64,000 nt of DNA from Athripsodes cinereus (taxonomy: Eukaryota; Arthropoda; Insecta; Trichoptera; Leptoceridae), in assembly GCA_947579605.1 (NCBI GenBank), contig OX388311.1, positions 28,708,951 to 28,772,950 of the forward strand. Direction: 5' to 3'. Of this stretch, positions 10,701-21,837 are shown one piece after another. Every line of letters begins with the position of its first letter. The first letter of the stretch is position 1. The notes under the pieces were generated by a model. That model made no database searches. It was not told where the DNA came from and saw only the letters and a program-made list of their open reading frames with translations. The position numbers and the translations under genes were made by a program.

Positions 10701-13001
10701 ATTCACACTAATCTGCAACTAAACCTTCTACTATAACATCCTAGATCTATCTGAATGCATACTTATTATTCTATAGATCTGATTAGATAAAACATACTCA
10801 ATTTACCAAATGAAATTTTATTACCTATGTTATTTAACCTACATTTCTATAATTCCCATAGATGGCTCTGTACCCCCGCGCCCCTTACAAATTCAACTTT
10901 CGCCGTCCTAAAATGTGTAGCCAGTACACATGCTTCTGTTTATAATTAATATTTCAATAAATACAATAAATAGAAGGTCAAGATTTTAGGTAATCCTCAG
11001 TCATATATTTACGCATCGAATTAAAAAATTATATTAACAATAATTGGAACTTATTGACTATTTCAAAGACATTTTTTGGAGAATGGAAATAAAATTACAA
11101 ACACAAACAAAATATCTTACTAATACAATCAAATGCGCGATGTATTAATACTGTATCTCACGTGTCTTCGACTGCTCGTACTCGGCTGTTGTCGTTAGAT
11201 AGTGAATACTATTTACGTCTCGCTCTCGCGAACTGTGCTGAGGAATGACTATGCGAAATAGCACTAAGTCGTGTTTTATCATTAGAGATCTATTATTTTA
11301 CTTCCGAAGTTGACTTAAATCCAGAGGTTTCAAAGTGATTTATTATTTCCGTTCCATAATAATTTCAATAATTATAACTAGGTAGGTATTCATTTTACAT
11401 TTCTAAATACCAACTTTTCATCATATTATTGTATCATAAGAGAGAAAGGTGTATATCATATAACGTTACTTTTCAGTTCATTTCTTCGTGAGGGCACTTC
11501 ATTTATGGATTTATTAGCGATTTATTTATAAATATTATTATATAAACATTTAAAATAAATATTATTATGTTGGTAAACATTTCAAATAAATATTATTATC
11601 TACAATTAAAATAAACATCAACGTAATAATATTATTTTTTACGCGGCGGCGGAATGGCCATCCACACTTCTCAGTATTATACAACCAGATAAGTCTCCAT
11701 ATTATCAGTATCAGTCATGATCATACAAAAACTTAACAGTCTAATGCCGCGAAAAATTCACCAATCCAGATATACAGGATATCAAAGTATTAGGCTCAAA
11801 ACGCAGGTTCAAAATACCAGCATCGTGCCTGAAATATCTGCGCTCAATTTTTTTTTGCAATTATCCATGTATTTAATATTATAATAGATTTTTGAATTTT
11901 AATATATAAATTTACCGGTAAATCTAATTTTTGAGTTAAATTATATCCAGAATCATTAATTGTGAAATAAAAAAAAATATTTAAGAGTTAATAAAAGTGC
12001 GGATTCTTCGAGAGACATTTGGAACTAAGTTATAAAATTATTCATCTTATTGTATCTACATATTACTGCTTATAACTTTTACGGTTTAAATGATTTTTAA
12101 TTTTATCTATTTTCTGTAAATCATTTTTTTATCTGTAAGTTTGTGAGTTGCCTGTTCTTTTTTTTGAACTGTTGTATGGACTATTATATGTGCTGGTTGT
12201 ACTTTAATTTTTTATTTACTTTGATTATAATCTTGATATGTGTACATACATATATTTTGTCTTAGCTAAATCCTAGAACAGGTTGGATAATCCATTTTCT
12301 ATGCATTGATTGTCTTTATAATTGTGTAACAATAAATAAATTAATTAAACAACATATTAAATAGTTTGCAACCACTGCAGTTTACGCAAATGTATGTCGG
12401 ACCATCGGCCGATGATTACCGATTGCACAATGCGTCGCTATGCGTGTGGTCAGCCGTCAGTTGGCCTTCGCTATTCATAATGAGTTGTCTTCTCGCTAGG
12501 TTCATGAGCGCTAGATAATGTTATTTTTTCACGATTTCAGAAATAATTTATAATATTTTTATGATTTCCTATACAATACACATATACAATACTTTACGTA
12601 TAACTGTCCGAATGGTTTGGCTATGATTATTCCTATTTTTTCTATCTTAAACCGCTTATTTGAAAATGTGTAGTCACTACACATGTTAGGAGCGCGCGTA
12701 GGTTTTTGATTTCAGTAAGGCGAAGGTTAATCTCTCTTATCAAAAATCTAGTTTTTAAAATGAGATCCATTGTTTCAGGTATCACACAAATGTGAGGAAT
12801 TATCCATGTCTTAGTTGTGACAAATCCTTTCATACTTCTGATACACTGAAAAGACATATGCTGTCCCACACCAAAATATTAAATGAGAAATGCCGCTTTT
12901 GTACCAAATGCTTTGCCAGGCGAGATAACAGAAAGCGCCATGAGATGGTGATGCACGGAGTATCTGGAGAAGACAAAAATGATCTCAGCATCTTCAAATA
13001 A
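7773..13001 (+). CDS. ZAD C2H2 zinc-finger protein, array gene B (425 aa, 6 exons)
   Basis: Exons: 7773-7904, 8116-8473, 9350-9535, 9984-10185, 10335-10511, 12779-13001; phases 0,1,1,2,2. The ZAD uses ICRVC (exon 1) and ICRHC (exon 2), followed by an acidic D/E/N-rich linker to about residue 163. About eight C2H2 fingers follow, from CEHCSKTFKFKYRLLIHEETH to CRFCTKCFARRDNRKRHE. Exon 3 is the short 186-bp type shared with gene A, yet exons 1-2 and intron 1 are almost identical to gene C, making B a mosaic. Intron 2 carries an antisense RTE-like LINE and intron 5 (2.3 kb) a long palindrome. A nuclear DNA-binding role is inferred from the domains; target unknown. Confidence 0.9.
8694..9240 (-). 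mobile_element. RTE-like LINE fragment with (ATAC)n tail, in gene B intron 2
   Basis: The minus-strand frame 8719-9210 (163 codons) reads through YASETWTWLKKDESGINAVE, NKLRWFGHVERMN, RRGRPRIKW and ends ILSAYPAREAA. These are hallmarks of the C-terminal part of a non-LTR reverse transcriptase. The 3' end abuts an (ATAC)n microsatellite at about 8694-8717, a tail type known for RTE-clade elements. It is a different subfamily (ending A-Y-P-A-R-E) from the copies ending A-Y-P-T-W-D. The 5' end is truncated, so it is not mobile. Confidence 0.85.
10569..10663. repeat. Perfect 35-bp inverted repeat (palindrome) in gene B intron 5
   Basis: Left arm 10569-10603 and right arm 10629-10663 are exact reverse complements, separated by 25 bp. 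The loop repeats GGAATTAAACAGTGTTTA, so the right half also contains a direct duplication. It begins about 60 bp after exon 5. Confidence 0.9.
11635..11850 (+). repeat. Intron 5 block conserved between genes B and C
   Basis: ATGGCCATCCACACTTCTCAG, AAAAACTTAACAGTC and CAGGATATCAAAG match the block at 21230-21440 in intron 5 of gene C over about 200 bp. Position and orientation are the same in both genes. Confidence 0.75.
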
Positions 13002-13033
13002 AATCAATTTGTATCTTTGTTGTCTGATGGAGC

Positions 13034-13039
13034 AATAAA
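13034..13039 (+). terminator. Poly(A) signal of gene B
   Basis: AATAAA 33 bp after the gene B stop. A hAT-type MITE begins 21 bp further on. Confidence 0.6.
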
Positions 13040-13059
13040 CATGATTTTTTAACATAAAT

Positions 13060-13239
13060 CAGTATTTCCCACGGTGGGGCATTACGCTTCAGAGGTGGGG
13101 TGCCTCGTTGTGTAATAATTTTAGTTATTATATGTTTTGTAAATTTACCAACTGTTTAATTGAAAAAGAGGCTGGTGCGGCATATGACTTTTGAAAAGAC
13201 TACGGTGGGGCATGGCGTAAAAAAGGTTATGAAACACTG
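13060..13239. mobile_element. hAT-type MITE, 180 bp
   Basis: Begins CAGTATTTCCCACGGTGGGG and ends GGTTATGAAACACTG, so the termini read CAGTRTTTC inward. The flanking octamers ACATAAAT and ACATAGAT match at 7 of 8 positions, as expected for an aged hAT target duplication. No coding capacity. Confidence 0.7.
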
Positions 13240-13436
13240 ACATAGATAATTATTTACATATTACGGCAAGGCCCAAAAACTTTGTTTATGAATCATAGAC
13301 ACAACGTTACGAACCAGATTGACTTATCTGGTCATTGCAGATTGATAATCAATTTAATGACCTGATAAGTTGAAAGACGTCTCTCTCACAATTTATTTAT
13401 AATCCATAGTAGAAAGAAACGCTTGTTTCAATTTAC

Positions 13437-13817
13437 CTAATTGAAGTATATGCAAGTATACTCTGTATATGAATTGCATTTGAAATTGTCAAATTTATGT
13501 GTAAAATTGCTTGTAATTGATGTACAGTGAAGAATATAATTATTATAACTAAATATATTATAATAATTAATATCAGTGACCATCCTCAAACTCATTTTCT
13601 TTAAATAAGATTTCAAAGTGTTGTGTAGACACTGTAAGTTTGTATAGAGCAGAGAGTGAAGGTTATTTTTAAAATTCAAATTCAATAGTTTTATAGCGAT
13701 ATAAAAATACATGGAACTTTGAATCATTCCAAAATGACGCTCAGTTATATTTTTACTGTAGGTTAAAGTGAGAAGACACTTGAATGATTCTGAGCAACTA
13801 ATATACCTACAGTACAA
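13437..13817 (-). pseudogene. Decayed LINE ORF2 C-terminus (tentative)
   Basis: A 126-codon minus-strand frame contains GMIQSSMYFYIAIKLLNLNF and NTLKSYLKK, resembling the end of CR1/Jockey-like ORF2 (…I-K-L-Y-N.L-P…F-K..L-K..L). The rest is low-complexity. It could be a chance frame. Confidence 0.3.
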
Positions 13818-13839
13818 GCAATTCCATATTTACTATTAA

Positions 13840-14040
13840 GGTATACATGGACCACGCCCAGGACTGCGGACCTCAAGATGACCCCGTATATATATTTGCC
13901 TAGTCAAAAAAGAAGCTATTTTTTATGATTTTCAAGCAGATATGTACTAAAGTTACAGCGCCGTGGCTTTTCAAGAAAAGCCACGGCGCCCTTGAGATGG
14001 TCACGGATCATTAAACGGCGCCATTTATAAATTGCCATTA
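13840..14040 (+). repeat. GGCGCC-tail LINE end with a 14-bp perfect hairpin
   Basis: A tail similar to 6610-6670 (GGCGCCCTTGAG … AAACGGCGCC) is preceded by a mirror-image start. GCGCCGTGGCTTTT at 13958-13971 pairs perfectly with AAAAGCCACGGCGC at 13976-13989 across a CAAG loop. Confidence 0.7.
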
Positions 14041-14328
14041 TTATTATCTAGTTAAAGAAAACAAGATAATAATAAACTAGGTAATTAAATTAATTATTTC
14101 ACATTAGTCAATAGGTTCCATAACTTTTGATTTCATTAGTTCCAATAGTTTTTTTTTCAGAAGTTGTAAATCTGGATATTCAATAACGGAAGATTTTCTC
14201 CAAGCAAGATAGAATACGTTCAAGGAAATCAAATATTATTTTAAACTCAGGACACTATAATATAGACACCAAAGAGAATATAATACTACGTGATAGACAC
14301 CATATTATGAATATTATGATATGGTAGG

Positions 14329-16269
14329 CCCATAGATATACATACTACATAACTGGATGAATAACTCGCCGCGTATCGCGAGCCAATTACAATTTGGCGG
14401 CAAATTGTGCTGTTAGGCAAAAGTTTAAAAATGGCCGAATTTTCATAGTATGAAAGGCTATAAAAAATCCTCGCCTCGCAGAAACTGTTATTGTAATCAT
14501 CGATTTCTTATACAAAAATTAATTATGAACAGTGTACCTACATGATGATACAGATGTCATATTTTTACTGTTGATAAATATTTCTGGAATCGACAATTAA
14601 ATAAGGTGCCTCCTTCACAGCAAATAAAACAAGAAATATTTTATTTTACTTCTAATTACCGTTAATTTAAAACAAATACCAATTAAACTAAAATGTGTGT
14701 ATTAAAAAAAATGTAATATCACTAAAATAGGATATAATAAATAAATATTATAGGAATGATCAGCATTTTCTAGGGTCATTTTATGACACCAGAAACTACA
14801 TCTATTTACTACTATTATTACTTATTATGTGTATACAGGCATCTATGCCATTACCATATTTTTTCCCTCTATATCAATTATTTGAACTCAAATAATATTA
14901 TTACTACATTACACAACCCTACAGTATTATTTTTACTAATTTTCTTTTACGATAGCATTATAATTATTATAGCTACACACATGTATGTAGACTTATTTTA
15001 TTATCACCATTTTATCTTCCTTCTCTCTATTCTTAGATAATTTCTGATTTATAATATAAATCAGAAATTTATTACAGAAAGAAAAAAATATTACAGAAAG
15101 ATATTATCTTACTTTAAAAAAACATGATTATGGCTGACCATGTTCGTCGGAAATATATATCCCATCAGGGAATAATCCAAGTACACGGAGTAATCCGATA
15201 CAAAATTTTATATAAATAATTTTATATAATAAATATTATAGGAATCACGGGATTGTTAACACAGGAAACTGGGGTAAATACTTAAATAAAACAAGTTATT
15301 TGTAAATACTTTATCTGTATATTTTGAAGCAAATACAATAATTTTTGAAGCATTAATAGATCTAATCACAAAATAATTAAAATACATTCAAATAACAAAT
15401 AATATTGCAGCATATGAAACTATCATACTTAATACATCGGATTCAATTAAAATATAATCATAAAATATTAAACATTACTAAAAGTAATTAGTTATTGGTA
15501 TACTTTTGTCTTATAGTAGTATTATTTTAAAGTCCCTTTACTCCATCGATTTGTCCAATTATAAGACGAACATGAAATAACCATTTTAGCGATTAGGAGA
15601 GTAAATTATAATTTAAAACGTCGAAAAATCCTTAAAGCGCACTTATAAACACGGAAACACGCACTTGTCTTTTGCCTAACAGAAACGTCAAACTCTAGAA
15701 TTTTTTGGACCGCGCCAAGAACATACAAAATCATAGAAGTTATTTATCCAGGGCTGGGTTCACGATAGCATGATTATCGCTCGACGTCGAGTGACCTGAG
15801 CGACCATGAAGTTGCAGTGAGTGGCGAATGTCACCCCGGATATCGTGAACAACTTTGAGCGTTTTATGATCCAAATGTCATTGTAATGGCGCAATTTTCG
15901 TAAAATTCATTCGCGATCTGAAAAATCTGCACTAACTTTTTTAATTTCTCTTCCATTTCACATCTTTAACTAAAAAAATATGATTTTCTATTTTGAAAAA
16001 TTGTATACGACAAGAATACATCATAATTACGATTAACTTCGCAATTGTTTTGACAGCCATCATCACTCAAACGTCAAGTTAACTGTCAGAGCGATAATCA
16101 CCCTGCTATGAATTCGGTTGTTCGGTTGTACGCCCGACGACATCCTGAACGCGAAAGTGCGAGTCGTCGGGTGACTCGCTCCGGGCGCGTGAACGGCTGG
16201 AGCGTCGTCGAGTGATCACTCGACGACTCTATGAACGCTGCCCAGTTATGTAGTATATATATCTATGGG
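14329..16269. mobile_element. 1.94-kb DNA transposon, 28-bp TIRs, TAGG target duplication
   Basis: The left terminus 14329-14356 (CCCATAGATATACATACTAC… to AACTGG) and right terminus 16242-16269 are inverted repeats matching at 27 of 28 positions. TAGG lies immediately outside both (14325-14328, 16270-16273). The interior is AT-rich on the left; a relatively GC-rich segment at 15740-16240 contains repeated CGACGTCGAGTG-like palindromes. No long open frame, so non-autonomous. Confidence 0.75.
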
Positions 16270-16384
16270 TAGGCCCCACTGTTGTCGAATGTGAGATTTC
16301 ATAGAAAAAGTAATATTCACGAAATTGTTGCCATATGTAGAATTATTTTTTGGTCACCAGGTTTAATTATTTTTGAGCACCAAG

Positions 16385-16690
16385 TTTTTTTGCCGGCAAA
16401 AATAAAATAAAACCAGCAAAAATAAAATCTAAATCGAATACAAAGTTTAAGAAATTTGTATTCGAGTTAGATTTTATTTTTGCCGGTTTCATTTTATTTT
16501 TGCTTATTTTTTTTTGCCGGCAAAAATAAAACCCGCAAAATTAAAATCTAATTCGAATACAAATTTCCTAAAGTTTATATTCGAGGTAGATTTTATTTTT
16601 GCCTAAAATCATCTTCGAATACAAATTTCCTTAAGTTTATATTCGAATTAGATTTTATTTTTGCCGGTTCTATTTTATTATTGCAAATAA
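16385..16690. repeat. Clustered inverted repeats GCAAAAATAAAATCTAA / TTAGATTTTATTTTTGC
   Basis: Four occurrences of TAGATTTTATTTTTGCC or its complement alternate with TCGAATACAAA/TTTGTATTCGA, forming nested stem-loops in the 600 bp upstream of gene C. TTGCCGGCAAAAATAAAA palindromes mark some borders. Confidence 0.8.
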
Positions 16691-16823
16691 AAAAAATAAA
16701 ATGTTTCGCCAAAAAATCCAAATAATATTATTGTAGCAACAATTTCCCTCCATAGAAAACTTTATTTGACAGATATCTGACATTGGGGCCGTGGGACCGT
16801 GGCCTACCATCTCATGTCGAATT

Positions 16824-16971
16824 TTCTATGACTGTCATTTGCCTAAACAATGATAACGTGGAAAAAGTAGGGAACTGAGTGAAATATTTTGAATATTATA
16901 ATTTATTGTTTTTCATTACAATAGTAAAGACATTTTCCTATTGGTTTAATGTGTTTTAAATCTAAATAACT
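16824..16971 (+). promoter_or_regulatory. Conserved proximal upstream block of gene C
   Basis: TTCTATGACTGTCATTTG at about -145 and ATGTGTTTTAAATCTAA just before the ATG match the gene B upstream region. They start directly after the outer transposon's right end. Confidence 0.5.
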
Positions 16972-19900
16972 ATGAAGTTTGATTTAATATGCAGAGTGTG
17001 CCTAAAGGAAACCGAAATGCAATCAATATTTGACAGCTATGAAATTGAGAATGATAAACCTGTCTATTGTTGGGAAATGCTCAATTTTTGTACATCCTCT
17101 AAGGTAAATATACAATGGAATAGGTGTTAATGTATTTAAGCAACCCTTTCATTTAACCCCTAATAGCAGCACCTGGTGCTGACTGGAGTTGTAAGATAAA
17201 CCCTCAACTATTTATTATTGTTTATCATTATTGTTCCTAATAGTTCCTGAGGAATAGAACCTAAGCTGTTCAATTCGCTGCCACTCTGCATAAAAAAGTG
17301 TGACAAAATTGGAAAATTAAAATTATTATTTAAGAATTGGCTCAGAAAAAATAGAAATATGTACATATAGCTGTAGTGTGAGTGTTAAATGGATTTGTGG
17401 GGATTTATAGGAGTAATATAGTTGTATTTAACTTTTTAAGTTGGATGTGGAGATGAGCGGAGCCTGTTGACAAGTCATTTCAATGACTTAACGGGCTTCG
17501 TTTGTTGGTTGCACAGTTTTTGTGAATATGTCTTTGTATGTGATTTGATAAATGTGAATTGTAATTGTATGTTTAAAATATGAAATAAAGATTATATTAT
17601 TAAAAAAAAGCATTATCAAACATTATATGTGTACCTATAATTTATTGATAAAAAGTTGCATAACTTTATATCTTTTACTAATTAAAATCACGTTGTTTTA
17701 TGTGTAGGTGTCCCCATCAGATGGTTTTCCCTCACAGATATGCAGGCATTGTTTTGCCAAGTTGTGGTCAGCCTATAAGTTATGCCGTCTCTGTGAAACA
17801 TCCTACGAATATCTTACCCACTATATCCTAGAAAACAAACACACTGTGGAGAATATTAAAACAGAGGCCAATGATGATTGTTGTCCGGTGACTAATTTTG
17901 TGACTGGAACTATTGAAATTAAAGAATTACAAAATAATGATGACAAAGAAGAATTAGATCTCCAAGATACTTATGTTGTGGATCAATGTGATGCTGATGA
18001 TGTTGCCAATGATGAATTATATAATGAAACACATAATTATGATGAGCAAAATGAAAACATGAAGGGTAAATATCTATCTCTCTCACAAATGGGTAACCAG
18101 TAGACTAATAGGACATAATAAACAAGCAAATTGTAATAACTTCTTATTAGTTATGTTTTATGAAAACCTGTCTTTTACAGGACACTGGCAAACTTTTAAA
18201 AAAGAATGGAAGACTTACCGCTTTTATACTTTATATTACATTGTCATTTAGTTAATAACATTCCCTTTTAATTTTTCACTTAGAACATGTGCAAGAATAA
18301 GCTTTCTCGCATTTAGGGGATTAGTATTTTTGTCATAAGATAGATGGCGATATATTCAATGTCAACATTTTGATTATAAATCAATACATGTATACAATAA
18401 TAATTTAGTTTGCATTGGAACATTATGTTCAGCGAGTGAACATAATTATATTCCAATCTTAGTAGCAATCATTTGATCAGCCATCATTGGAAATATTCAC
18501 AATATAATTTAGCTAGCAGTATAAATTAACCAGAATAATCCAAATTTACTGTTATGTTTTCAGAAAAACAAAAGAAGAATTTAAAGAATAAATCCGATAT
18601 TGAAGATAAGAGTGTTAAAAGAATTGCTTGTTCGCGATGTCCAAAAAAATTTAAAAATCCATTGCTTCATTTAAAACATGAAGATGAACATTTGCTTTCT
18701 GATAATCCTGAATTGGAGAAACTTAAAAGTTTTGTCTGCTCTCATTGTCCTGTTAAATTTAATTTCGAGGAAGTATTATCAAAACATGAAAAGAATCATG
18801 CAGTTAGGAAAAAACGTAATCCAGTTCGCAAAGTAATGCCTTGTGCACATTGTCCTAAAGCATTTAAAACTAAGAAGCATCTTATGAAACATATAGATAA
18901 GCATCTGGGTATACAAAATGGTACTGAAGAAGCATTATCTTGTACTTGCTCTAAGATTCTTAGAAATAAGACATCACTTATGAAGGATGAAGCTTTCCAT
19001 TTGGGTTCGAAGCCTTATTATTGTGAAACTTGTAAGAAATGTAAGTATATCACATGTTTTAAATTTTAACTTATTGTACTTTTAACAATTATTATTACAA
19101 AAGTAATCTCAGATATGTAATCATTCTACGTGTTTGAATGTATCTTAAACATGATAGAAATATTGCATAATATTTATAAGAGCATTACAATAGTAATATC
19201 ATCATCAACATCATCGCCCTCAACGCTCCTCTCGGGAGCACAGGGCAGAAACCAGCCTCCTCCATTCAGAGCGTCTCTGTGCCAATTGCGTCACCTCTTT
19301 CCACGACATTCCTTGCGCTCTGATATCGTTGTCATAGGAACGGTGTATTGTGAAAGAGGGACGCCCGGGCCGACGGAACCCCTGCGGACGGAATAATAGT
19401 AATAATTTAAGGAAAATTGTTATTTAAAATCGGGTGGAAAAAATAATAAATGTTTAAGTACCTTGTTATAGGAGTGATGTATAATAAACTATTATTGATA
19501 GTTTATAGTTTATTTTTATTTTATAAATACTATTTGAATGTATTTTTAGCATATCAATGTGAGATGCATCATAAAGCGTATTGCGTGTTAGGATTGAGTT
19601 TCATATGTGACAAATGTTCCAAATGTTATAAAACTAAGCCAATACTTATTAACCACATCAGAACGCACAGTGCCAATAGGAAGAAGTACGTTTGTGATTA
19701 TGAAGAATGTGGCAAAATTTTCTTGTCTTATCCTGGATTGTCGAGACATAAGTATGAATTTGCTCATTTTATTTTACAAAGTTTACAGGACATAGCAAAG
19801 GTTTCGCAGATTACCAAGGCATTTATTCTTTCAGCAATAATATAAAAACAAACAATAGTATATTGTCGTTGCATATTCAAAAAAAGACGTGCGCACATTT

Positions 19901-21837
19901 TTATTTAGGCACACTCTTTTAAAACTGTTAATTAAGGCATTAAAACTGGGACTTTTTATTGGCATATTACATTATTCTTTAAGTATTGAATATTTGATAC
20001 TAAGAATCGCTTTATAAAATGGTTATGATGACATTATAAGCAGTTTATTCTGGAAATGTCAAAACATTTATGAATTCACATGTCCTTTTTTGAATATGCA
20101 ACGACGATATAGAACCTGACAGTACGATGATTTAAAAAATATATTATTTTGAAAACATGTCTCATAATAAAGCCACACAAAACCGGTTGGCAATCATTGG
20201 TATGCCTTCCTATTTTGACATATAGATTAAGAGCAGTGTTATTAATTTTGGCTAAAACAATTTTAGAACTTATCAACCTTCACAGAGCAAACTGTTGCTT
20301 TCTATCATTCATTATATTTTTGTTTACCATTTCAGAAAATTACATACCGGTGTAAAATACATGTGTCATCTGTGTAGTAAGGAGTTCACAAATCAATATG
20401 TACTGGAAATGCATGTCAACAGGCATAATAATAAAAGAAAATATTCTTGCTCCTACTGTGAGAAGAGATTCTACTCCTCGGGTACTAAATTGGAACACGA
20501 GAGAAGGTATATAATAATAATAATCTATATTCCAGATCTGGAGATAAATTGTGCAAGTCTTTCAGGGCCATAGTAAATACATAATATGTATATATTATAC
20601 TCGTATATTTCTATTTTAGTTTTAGGGTGTTTATGCTGTGATCTACAATATTTGCTTTCGTCCCCACTTTGCCTAGTTGGTTATTATTATTATTATTGGA
20701 CAATATTAAAGTGTCATTTACGTGCCAAAGCACCTCAAGGACACTGTACAATTCATCAATTCTAGGACATTACATCCGCGTCATATTATAAATATAGATA
20801 AAAAAAAGATTAAATGACAATCTCGGATACATAAAGATATCCACATTATGTGCAATTAAGTCAACTTCTCCAATTCAAATATCTGTTTTCGAAGTTTATT
20901 ACTGTTAAGGGGATCAAATGTGAGAAATGTCTCTACCTTAATTTGGTGCTTTGGTTTTTGTGCAAACACTAAAAAGTATAAATATAATATGCCCACAAAC
21001 TCCCCTTTTTCCAAATAATTTAATTTAAAAATATTTCGTATTATAGGTTTTTACTATACTTTACTATAAATATGTTATGTTCTCATTTGAAAAGTAGAGG
21101 AGGCAGCAAATTCACTGCTTATTTATTTATTTCAACATTAGTACAAACGTTGGATATTATATTTTATATAATAACTTATTTTTGAGAACAAAATTTTAGT
21201 TTTACGATAAAGTGTTTTATTTTTTTAACACATTTTATTAACACGGTGGCAAAATTGCCATCTACACTTCTCAGCAAATTAAACCAGATAAGTATCCGTA
21301 TGATCAGTCATGATCTCACAAAAACTTAACAGTCAGAAAAATTCACCTATGCAGGATATCAAAGAATAAGGCTCAAAACATGCCTTCAAAATACCAATGT
21401 TGTGCCTGAAATAATACAGATATTATCTGTATTCAATTTGAAACAATACAACAAGTATTTATAATGAATTTTACATTTTGATGTGTAAATTTTTCTGTAA
21501 ATGTAATTACACTTTCATATTATTTTTCGTATCACCTGTAACAAGTAATTTGTGGTACATATATTCAATTAAATGCATTATATTTTAGATTCACATGAAA
21601 TTTTTATTTTATTTTAGGCACACTAATACAAAGACTCATCCATGTTCTGAATGCGATCAAAGCTTCTATTCTCTCACACAACTCAAAAGACATATGCTGT
21701 CGCATACTAAAATATTAAATGAAAAATGTCGCTTCTGCTCAAAATGCTTTGCCAGACGAGACAATAGGAGGCATCATGAGATGGTGATGCATGGAGTTTC
21801 TACAGAAGAGAAAGATAAATGCAGTGTCTCAAAATAA
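16972..21837 (+). CDS. ZAD C2H2 zinc-finger protein, array gene C (519 aa, 6 exons)
   Basis: Exons: 16972-17103, 17708-18065, 18564-19040, 19550-19751, 20336-20506, 21618-21837; phases 0,1,1,2,2. The ZAD (ICRVC/ICRHC) and acidic linker (to about residue 163) differ from gene B by only a few residues. Exon 3 is the long type with four fingers, but the fourth is broken: CTCSKILRNKTSLMKDEAFH has lost one residue between its cysteines and the first histidine (D instead of H) relative to gene D's CTYCSKILKDRTLLMKHEASH. A C-x2-C … H-H…C unit spans exons 3/4, then six regular fingers follow, ending CRFCSKCFARRDNRRHHE. The C-terminus is the short type of genes A/B. Probable nuclear transcription factor; target unknown. 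Confidence 0.9.
17232..17610 (+). mobile_element. 5'-truncated LINE insertion in gene C intron 1, TSD CATTAT
   Basis: Gene B intron 1 has an uninterrupted TTTATCATTATCAAACATT. Gene C has the same flanks split by 379 bp, with CATTAT at 17226-17231 and again at 17611-17616. The insert begins with the end of an ORF2 (KLFNSLPLCIKK … LLFKNWLRKNRNMYI, stop). It has a small hairpin AAGTCATT-TC-AATGACTT, an AAATAAAG signal and a short A-rich tail. CR1/Jockey-like by the F-K-N-W-L motif. Confidence 0.9.
19195..19395 (+). mobile_element. LINE 3' UTR fragment in gene C intron 3
   Basis: Ends GGAACGGTGTATTGTGAAAG then AGGGACG. This matches AGAATGGTGTATTGTAAAAG then AGGGAGG downstream of the RNase H remnant at 36543-36858, so both are 3' ends of one LINE family. 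The CTCCTCTCGGGAGCACAG part upstream is unassigned. Confidence 0.5.
19864..20109. mobile_element. MITE family B copy 2, inverted, in gene C intron 4
   Basis: TATTGTCGTTGCATATTCAA at the left and TTGAATATGCAACGACGATA at the right are terminal inverted repeats. The interior is the reverse complement of the copies at 45079 and 58221. Confidence 0.85.
21230..21440 (+). repeat. Intron 5 block conserved with gene B
   Basis: Partner of 11635-11850: TTGCCATCTACACTTCTCAG, AAAAACTTAACAGTC, GCAGGATATCAAAG. It lies 178 bp before exon 6. Confidence 0.75.

Larger units (their letters stand above)
14321..16815. mobile_element. Outer DNA-transposon-like element interrupted by an inner element
   Basis: The left end ATGGTAGG (14321-14328) would continue at 16270 as TAGGCCCCACTG once the inner insert is removed. 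The right end reads GTGGCCTACCAT near 16801-16812. The shared terminal repeat is short (ATGGTAGGCC). The interior that remains (16270-16800) is mostly the inverted-repeat array at 16385-16690. No transposase is seen. Confidence 0.5.

Noticed and set aside
14783..15040. 85-codon frame rich in Y/I/L
   Set aside because: Lies inside the 1.94-kb transposon, low-complexity, no homology recognised.
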